Translations under genes and position numbers: made by a program | Source: Candidatus Accumulibacter similis | GTDB taxonomy: Bacteria; Pseudomonadota; Gammaproteobacteria; Burkholderiales; Rhodocyclaceae | Direction: 5' to 3' | NCBI GenBank assembly: GCA_013347225.1 | Contig: CP054595.1 | Span: 4,832,415 to 4,896,414 of the forward strand | DNA: 64,000 bases | Part shown: positions 59,315 through 64,000 of the stretch, piece after piece | Layout: each line of letters opens with the position of its first letter | Numbering within the stretch: position 1 is the stretch's first letter | The notes under the pieces: model-generated | Database searches by the model: none | Seen by the model: only the letters and a program-made list of their open reading frames with translations | Told to the model about the DNA's origin: nothing

Positions 59315-59908
59315 ATGCGCCCCGCCTCGCGGCAGCCGCACGCGCCGCACCGGCGGTGCCCGCTGCGCCGGGGCGCGCGTGGCCTGCTGCTGGCGGCACT
59401 GCTGGCATGCGGACTCGCCGCGTGCGGTGGCGCAGCACGCGGCCCCTCCGTCTACCAGAGCGAGGATTTCGCGGCCGACGAGACCTTCTCACGCCTCTTC
59501 GACGCCAGCGCCGAAGCGACCTGCGAAGCGGCCCGGCGCGCGCTGCTCAGCCAGGGCTACCTGCTGACGGCGGTGAAGCCCGACGCGGTCAGCGCCAGCA
59601 AGCACTTCCAGCCGCAGGGCGAGGTGCATGTGCAGATCGTCTTCAACGTCGTGTGCACCAGCGAGCCCGGCCAGGACAGGCTGGCGACGGCCTACGTCAG
59701 CGCCATCGAGGACCGCTACACGCTGAAGAAGAACCCGAACTCGGCGAGCGTCGGCGTCGCCGCCATCGGCTCGCTGTCGATCCCGCTCGGGTCGAACGAG
59801 GACTCGCTGGTCAAGGTCGCCAGCGAGACGATCCCCGCCGGCCCCTTCTACGACCGCTTCTTCGCCCTGATCCAGCGCAACCTGGCGCCGCAGGCGGCTG
59901 GTCGCTAG
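59315..59908 (+). CDS. DUF2242 lipoprotein
   Basis: A 197-residue predicted lipoprotein, with the hydrophobic stretch GLLLAALLACGLAAC where the last Cys is the lipobox acceptor. The mature domain matches DUF2242: YQSEDFAADETFSRLFDASA, CEAARRALLSQGYLL and SLSIPLGSNEDSLVKVAS. Function unknown; probably outer-membrane linked. I chose the ATG at 59315. A TTG at 59285 overlapping the polA stop adds ten residues and would allow coupling, so the start is uncertain. Confidence 0.83.
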   Translation: MRPASRQPHAPHRRCPLRRGARGLLLAALLACGLAACGGAARGPSVYQSEDFAADETFSRLFDASAEATCEAARRALLSQGYLLTAVKPDAVSASKHFQPQGEVHVQIVFNVVCTSEPGQDRLATAYVSAIEDRYTLKKNPNSASVGVAAIGSLSIPLGSNEDSLVKVASETIPAGPFYDRFFALIQRNLAPQAAGR

Positions 59909-60041
59909 GCGGCGGGCAACTGCGGATCGGCGCATCGGGCACGATTGCCGCCGGGCGACCCCGCGCAGCCGCCCATTGAAGTCTCTCGACAGCGGTTGGG
60001 CGCAACTTTCCGCGCCAGTGTAGTGGATAATCGACAGCGTG

Positions 60042-60368
60042 ATGAACCCACGCGATACAAGCGAAATCCCGGCCCGCTACGAGACGCTGATGGTGCTGCG
60101 TTGCCTGCACCAGCGCGAACCGATGCTGATGCTTCCCGGAGCGGAGGACGGCTATGGCACGCGCTGGACCCTCGGCGGACAGCAGGTGCAGCCGGGCATC
60201 GCGCAGTACCTGATGCGGGGACATTTCATCGTCAAGACCGGGCGCACCGAGTTTGGCGCCCACACCCTCAACCTGACGCCGGCCGGCCACCGCCTGCGCG
60301 ACAACGGCATGCGCTGGTGGTCTGGGCTCAGCTGGTACGAGAAGCTGAAGGTCATCCTCTTCGGCTGA
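60042..60368 (+). CDS. Small conserved-looking hypothetical protein
   Basis: A 108-residue soluble protein: short helix, then YETLMVLRCLHQREPMLMLP and a winged-helix-like stretch (GYGTRWTLGGQQVQPGIAQ, HFIVKTGRTEFGAHTLNLT). TPAGHRL and the aromatic-rich tail MRWWSGLSWYEKLKVILFG close it. The wing-like order suggests nucleic-acid binding, without proof. The ATG at 60042 is preferred to the GTG just before it. A palindromic hairpin follows 43 bases later. Confidence 0.68.
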   Translation: MNPRDTSEIPARYETLMVLRCLHQREPMLMLPGAEDGYGTRWTLGGQQVQPGIAQYLMRGHFIVKTGRTEFGAHTLNLTPAGHRLRDNGMRWWSGLSWYEKLKVILFG

Positions 60369-60410
60369 TGCCTGGCGCTGCCGGCGGGCGGGCGCCGGCG
60401 GCAGCCCGGC

Positions 60411-60438
60411 CGGCGTCCCGGCACGTGCCGGGACGCCG
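60411..60438. terminator. 28-bp perfect palindrome between convergent genes
   Basis: Bases 60411-60424 are the exact reverse complement of 60425-60438. It lies between the hypothetical gene (plus) and ahpF (minus, ending 60445). A second hairpin of GCTGCCGGCG type precedes it near 60377-60403. There is no clear U-run, so termination is probable but not certain. Confidence 0.5.
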
Positions 60439-60444
60439 CAGTCT

Positions 60445-62004
60445 TCAGGCGACGGAGCTGCGGATCAGGTGATCGAAGGCGCTCAGTGCGGCTTTCGAAC
60501 CTTCGCCCATGGCGATGACGATCTGCTTGTAGGGCACGGTCGTCACGTCGCCGGCGGCAAAGACGCCGGGCAGCGAGGTCTGCGTGCGCGCGTCGATCTC
60601 GACCTCGCCGTGCCGCGAGAGGGCCAGCGTTCCCTTCAGCCAGTCGCTGTTCGGCAGCAGGCCGATCTGCACGAAGACACCCTCGAGGTCGATGCGCTGC
60701 GACTCGCCGCTGGCCCGATCGGTGTAGATGAGGCCGTTGACCTTCTGCCCGTCGCCCGTGACCTCGGTGGTCAGCGCCTGCGTGATCACCTTGACGTTCG
60801 GCAGGCTGAACAGCTTCTTCTGCAGCACCGCGTCGGCGCGCAGGCTGGCTTCGAACTCGAGCAGCGTGACATGGCCGACGACGCCGGCGAGGTCGATCGC
60901 CGCCTCGACGCCCGAGTTGCCGCCACCGATGACGGCCACCCGCTTGCCCTTGAACAGCGGGCCGTCGCAGTGCGGGCAATAGGCGACGCCATGGCCACGG
61001 TACTGCTTCTCGCCGGGGACGTTCATCTCGCGCCAGCGGGCGCCGGTGGCGATGATCACCGTCCGGCTGCGCAGGCTGGCGCCGCTGGCCAGGCGTACCT
61101 CGGCAAGGCCGTCGTCGCCGGCGGCGACCAGTGCCTCGGCACGCTGCAGGTTCATGATGTCGACCTCGTACTCGCGCACGTGCTCCTCGAGCCCGGCAGC
61201 CAGCTTCGGACCGTCGGTCTCCTTGACCGAAATGAAGTTCTCGATCGCCAGCGTATCGAGCACCTGGCCACCGAAACGCTCGCTGACGACGCCGGTGCGC
61301 ACGCCCTTGCGTGCGGCGTAGATCGCGGCCGCGGCGCCGGCCGGTCCGCCGCCGACGATGAGGACATCGAAGGGCGCCCGCGCCGAGACCTTCTCCGCCT
61401 CGCGCTGCGCGGCACCGACATCGATCCTGCCGACGATCTCCTCGAGCGTCATCCGCCCCTGCCCGAAGTGCTCGCCGTTGAGCAGGACGGTCGGCACGCC
61501 CATGATCTGCCGCTCGCTGACTTCGGACTGGAACAGCGCGCCATCGATCATCTGGTGGCTGATGCCGGGGTTGATCACCGACATCAGGTTGAGCGCCTGC
61601 ACGACGTCGGGACAGTTGTGGCAGGACAGCGAGATGAAGGTCTCGAAGTGGAACCGGCCGGGAATCGCGCGGATCTCGTCGAGCACGCCCGCCTCGACCT
61701 TCGGCGGATGGCCGCCGGTCTGCAGCAGGGCGAGGATCAGCGAGGTGAACTCGTGCCCCATCGGGATGCCGGCAAAGCTGATGCGCGCCGCCTCACCGAC
61801 GCGGGCGACGGCGAACGACGGCCGGCGCGCGGCATCGCCGTCCTGGCGGACATGGACCTTGGCCGACAGCTCGGCGATTTCCTCCACCAGAGCGAGCATC
61901 TCGCGCGACTGCGGGCTGTCGTCGAGCGAGGTGACGAGTTCGATCGGCTGCTGGATCTTCTCCAGGTAGGCGCGCAACTGGTTCCTGATGTTGCTGTCGA
62001 GCAT
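60445..62004 (-). CDS. ahpF: Alkyl hydroperoxide reductase subunit F
   Basis: A 519-residue flavoprotein that passes electrons from NADH to AhpC. The N-terminal thioredoxin-like domain carries SCHNCPD with C128 and C131. The FAD motif VLIVGGGPAGAAAAIYAARKG is near residue 212, the redox pair CPHC near 344, and the NAD motif VAVIGGGNSGVEAAIDLAG follows. It ends VFAAGDVTTVPYKQIVIAMG. It is 125 bases downstream of ahpC with a terminator in between. Confidence 0.96.
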   Translation of the reverse strand: MLDSNIRNQLRAYLEKIQQPIELVTSLDDSPQSREMLALVEEIAELSAKVHVRQDGDAARRPSFAVARVGEAARISFAGIPMGHEFTSLILALLQTGGHPPKVEAGVLDEIRAIPGRFHFETFISLSCHNCPDVVQALNLMSVINPGISHQMIDGALFQSEVSERQIMGVPTVLLNGEHFGQGRMTLEEIVGRIDVGAAQREAEKVSARAPFDVLIVGGGPAGAAAAIYAARKGVRTGVVSERFGGQVLDTLAIENFISVKETDGPKLAAGLEEHVREYEVDIMNLQRAEALVAAGDDGLAEVRLASGASLRSRTVIIATGARWREMNVPGEKQYRGHGVAYCPHCDGPLFKGKRVAVIGGGNSGVEAAIDLAGVVGHVTLLEFEASLRADAVLQKKLFSLPNVKVITQALTTEVTGDGQKVNGLIYTDRASGESQRIDLEGVFVQIGLLPNSDWLKGTLALSRHGEVEIDARTQTSLPGVFAAGDVTTVPYKQIVIAMGEGSKAALSAFDHLIRSSVA

Positions 62005-62034
62005 GACTGTTTCTCCATTGACGAGTGGCATGGA

Positions 62035-62069
62035 AAAGGGGCCGCCAAGCTGTGCTTCACGGCCCCTTT
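62035..62069 (-). terminator. Intercistronic terminator between ahpC and ahpF
   Basis: AAAGGGGCCG (62035-62044) pairs with CGGCCCCTTT (62060-62069). On the minus strand the stem is followed by TTTTCC. It starts 61 bases past the ahpC stop, so it should end most ahpC transcripts and let a fraction continue into ahpF. Confidence 0.8.
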
Positions 62070-62129
62070 GCGCTGGCACCCGCGTATGCTGCCGGACTGC
62101 GGGCCCGGCAGCAGGGCGTGCAGCGGCGG

Positions 62130-62693
62130 CTAGATCTTGCCGACGAGGTCGAGCGACGGTGCCAGGGTGGCCTCGCCCGGAGTCCACTTGGCGGGGCAGA
62201 CCTCACCCGGGTGGCTGGCGACGTATTGCGCCGCCTGCACCTTGCGCAGCAGCTCCTTGGCGTCGCGACCGATGCCGAGATCGTGGATTTCGCAGACCTT
62301 GATGACGCCTTCCGGATTGACGACGAAGGTGCCGCGCAGCGCCAGGCCCTCTTCCTCGATCATGACGTCGAAGTTGCGGGTGATGTTGCCGGTCGGGTCG
62401 CCGATCATCGGATAGCGGATCTTCTTGATCGTCTCGGAAGCATCGGCCCACGCCTTGTGCGTGAAGTGGGTGTCGGTCGACACGGCATAGACTTCGACGC
62501 CGATCTTCTGGAAGTCCGCGTACTCATCGGCCAGGTCGCCGAGTTCGGTCGGGCAGACGAAGGTGAAGTCGGCCGGGTAGAAGACGACGACGGACCACTT
62601 GCCCCGCAGGTCGGCATCGGAGACGGGGACGAACTTGCCATTGTGAAAAGCGGTGGCTTTGAACGGCTTGACTTCGGTATTGATCAAGGACAT
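62130..62693 (-). CDS. ahpC: Alkyl hydroperoxide reductase subunit C (2-Cys peroxiredoxin)
   Basis: A 187-residue peroxiredoxin reducing H2O2, organic peroxides and peroxynitrite. The peroxidatic C47 is in FTFVCPTELG, the resolving C166 in GEVCPAKW. Both GG(A/T)-type and YF-type surroundings place it among the typical E. coli AhpC. The start at 62693 is the standard MSLINTEVKPF, preceded by GAAGGAGAG. An OxyR-type site lies upstream. Confidence 0.97.
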   Translation of the reverse strand: MSLINTEVKPFKATAFHNGKFVPVSDADLRGKWSVVVFYPADFTFVCPTELGDLADEYADFQKIGVEVYAVSTDTHFTHKAWADASETIKKIRYPMIGDPTGNITRNFDVMIEEEGLALRGTFVVNPEGVIKVCEIHDLGIGRDAKELLRKVQAAQYVASHPGEVCPAKWTPGEATLAPSLDLVGKI

Positions 62694-62740
62694 CGTGAGC
62701 TCTCCTTCGAGTTCGGTGGATGAAAAGAAGCGACGGACGA

Positions 62741-62770
62741 ATCGTAGTGCAGCGGGCAGAATTGTTCCAA
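62741..62770 (-). promoter_or_regulatory. Promoter of ahpC
   Basis: On the minus strand TTGGAA (62770-62765) and TACGAT (62746-62741) are separated by 18 bases. The -35 directly adjoins the nearest quarter of the OxyR site, as in activator-dependent oxyR-regulon promoters. The leader to the ATG is about 40 bases. Confidence 0.6.
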
Positions 62771-62806
62771 TTGATTCTCGTAATTCGTGCCATAGCCCGG
62801 GGCTAT
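62770..62806 (-). promoter_or_regulatory. OxyR tetramer-binding site upstream of ahpC
   Basis: On the minus strand the four quarters read ATAG, CTAT, ATTA and CAAT, each separated by exactly 7 bases (62806 down to 62770). The OxyR consensus is ATAG-N7-CTAT-N7-ATAG-N7-CTAT; the first two quarters match perfectly and the last two differ by one or two bases. It ends at the ahpC -35, the position for activation by oxidised OxyR. Confidence 0.75.
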
Positions 62807-63145
62807 TCGGCAGCGCAGCGGGGAACGGACGGATCCGGCGCGCGCCGCAGGGCGGGCGAGCGGCGGACCGGGAAGCCGGATCGGCGTCCGCATTGACGGC
62901 TGCCGACGATTTCCGTGATACTCGGGGCTCTGTCGATGACCACCAGACCCCGTTCGGCATGGTGACCGCCAGGGCATGCCGGCCGGGCACCTGCGGGATG
63001 ACCGGGGCCGGCCCGGGCAGCAGCACGGCACGCGGCCGTTCGCCGCAGGCAACCTCGTTTCAGGATCAGGACCGGTGAATCTCGCTTTCCCTGCACCACC
63101 CTTGCCGGCAGGCCAGCCGGCGAACGCACTGGCGATGCCCAAGCG

Positions 63146-64000
63146 ATGAGCATGGTCGATGTCATCGATGGGGTCAGCTATCCGCGGCTCGACCCGATCG
63201 CCTGCCCGCTCTGCGGCAAGCAGGGCCCGCCGCGCGTGATCGCCGCCCGTTTCAGCATGCTGACATCGGTCGCCGAGTGCCCCGCCTGCCGCCTCGCCTA
63301 CCAGACGCCGCCGCCGTCCGAGGAAGCCTCGCGCGCCTACATGAACTGGCGCTGGTCGTCCGGCGACAGCTACGTGACCGATTCGGAGAACAAGCGCCGC
63401 GCGGCGCGCGCGAAGTTGACGCATGTCCAGGAAGTCCGGCCCCTGCCCGGCCGGCTGCTCGACTTCGGGGCCGGCTCCGGCGCCTTCGTCCGTGCCAGCC
63501 TGGACGCCGGCTGGCAGGCGGTCGGCGTCGAACAGAGCGAAGCGGCGATCGCCCGCGCGCGCGAGTACTACGGCGTCGATCTGACGGATTCGCTGCCCGA
63601 CGAGGAGTTCGACGTGATCACGATGTGGGACGTCGTCGAGCACCTGCGCGACCCGCTGGCGGTGCTGCAGCTGCTGCACGGCCGCCTGCGCAAGGACGGC
63701 GTGCTGCTGATGGAAACCGGCAACTACGAGAACTGGCGGCGGATCCTCGAGGGCGAGCGCTGGAGCCTCTACCTCCTCGACCACCACTTCTATTTCTCGC
63801 CGGCCAGCCTGGAAACCGTCGTCACGCGTGCGGGCTTCGCCGCCTTCCGGGTACTCGACGTCGATCACTCGGCGCCCTCGCTGCGCCGCACGCTGACGCG
63901 GCCGCGCTGGGGAATGCGCGCCTGGCGGACCTACTTCGCATCGAAGCGGGCGTGGCCCGAGCACGGCGACATCAACGTCATGGTCGCCGCTGCCACCGCC
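63146..64000 (+). CDS. Class I SAM methyltransferase with N-terminal zinc ribbon, 3'-truncated
   Basis: 285 complete codons run to the window edge without a stop. The N-terminus contains CPLCGKQG and CPACRLAYQT, a four-cysteine zinc ribbon. LLDFGAGSGAFVRASLDAGW is SAM motif I, with GVEQSEAAIARARE and ITMWDVVEHLRDPLAVL following. The arrangement is that of Methyltransf_23-type enzymes with a leading zinc ribbon, often encoded in polysaccharide or glycan modification loci. The ATG at 63146 was preferred; a GTG or second ATG (63152) is nearby. Confidence 0.85.
   Translation, partial: MSMVDVIDGVSYPRLDPIACPLCGKQGPPRVIAARFSMLTSVAECPACRLAYQTPPPSEEASRAYMNWRWSSGDSYVTDSENKRRAARAKLTHVQEVRPLPGRLLDFGAGSGAFVRASLDAGWQAVGVEQSEAAIARAREYYGVDLTDSLPDEEFDVITMWDVVEHLRDPLAVLQLLHGRLRKDGVLLMETGNYENWRRILEGERWSLYLLDHHFYFSPASLETVVTRAGFAAFRVLDVDHSAPSLRRTLTRPRWGMRAWRTYFASKRAWPEHGDINVMVAAATA

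Larger units (their letters stand above)
62694..63145. other. Divergent intergenic region upstream of ahpC
   Basis: 452 bases. The left 115 bases hold the ahpC leader, promoter and OxyR site. The right part, 62807-63145, contains no recognised gene or element and precedes a zinc-ribbon methyltransferase. Confidence 0.5.

Noticed and set aside
56298..59492. 1064-codon antisense frame across polA
   Set aside because: A shadow of polA, in the complementary frame; low-complexity Arg-rich segments and no ribosome site.

Overview
The window is a 64 kb stretch of high-GC, gene-dense chromosome. It most resembles a Rhodocyclales-type betaproteobacterium such as the 'Candidatus Accumulibacter' / Dechloromonas group. 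This placement is inferred from gene orders typical of that class: HIT-DUF971-ubiE, mnmG-rsmG-parA-parB-atpIBEFHAGDC, apaG divergent from rpe-gph-trpE, nadD-rsfS-rlmH-maf, polA divergent from a DUF2782 gene and thrB, and Gram-negative porins ending in Phe. The mnmG-rsmG-parAB-atp block suggests a region near the replication origin, although no oriC or parS site was found. No plasmid, phage, insertion sequence or CRISPR array is visible.

Layout. 1-7373 (+): a 5'-truncated FAD/Fe-S oxidoreductase, a HIT protein, an unrecognised 535-residue protein, a DUF971 protein, ubiE and ubiJ. 7446-18726 (-): the complete F1Fo ATP synthase operon with its own promoter, then parB, parA, rsmG and mnmG. 18929-21545 (-): two paralogous porins with identical terminator stems. 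21546-22200: a gene-poor stretch holding a probable vapC toxin remnant. 22201-24611 (-): trpGDC. 24971-29711 (+): Hsp20, Lon, a small secreted protein and homospermidine synthase. 29786-34064: a PEBP protein, a zinc-ribbon protein, then trpE, gph and rpe (-). The usual rpe-gph-trpE-trpG-trpD-trpC order is thus interrupted by about 6.5 kb of unrelated, mostly opposite-strand genes. 34222-41008: apaG, argJ, secA, a CBS protein, tRNA-Arg(CCG), a membrane-anchored cytochrome c and an Ala-rich secreted protein. 41166-43154: rep helicase.

43313-49594 (-) is the most interesting region. It is a tightly overlapping seven-gene operon: thermostable-haemolysin-family protein, AMP-dependent ligase, haem-oxygenase-like (candidate diiron) enzyme, short-chain dehydrogenase, periplasmic TPR protein, then a QseB/PmrA-type response regulator and QseC-type kinase. 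A CTTAA-N6-CTTAA direct repeat, the published type of QseB/PmrA box, lies 44 bases upstream of the first gene. The arrangement looks like a self-regulated pathway for making or modifying an acyl-derived small molecule of unknown identity.

49863-56298 (-): the maf-rlmH-rsfS-nadD housekeeping cluster with two paralogous membrane proteins, a two-domain methyltransferase, thrB and a DUF2782 protein. 56544-60368 (+): polA, a DUF2242 lipoprotein and a small hypothetical gene. 60445-62693 (-): ahpC-ahpF with a four-part OxyR-type site upstream and an internal terminator between the genes. A zinc-ribbon methyltransferase (+) from 63146 runs off the right edge.
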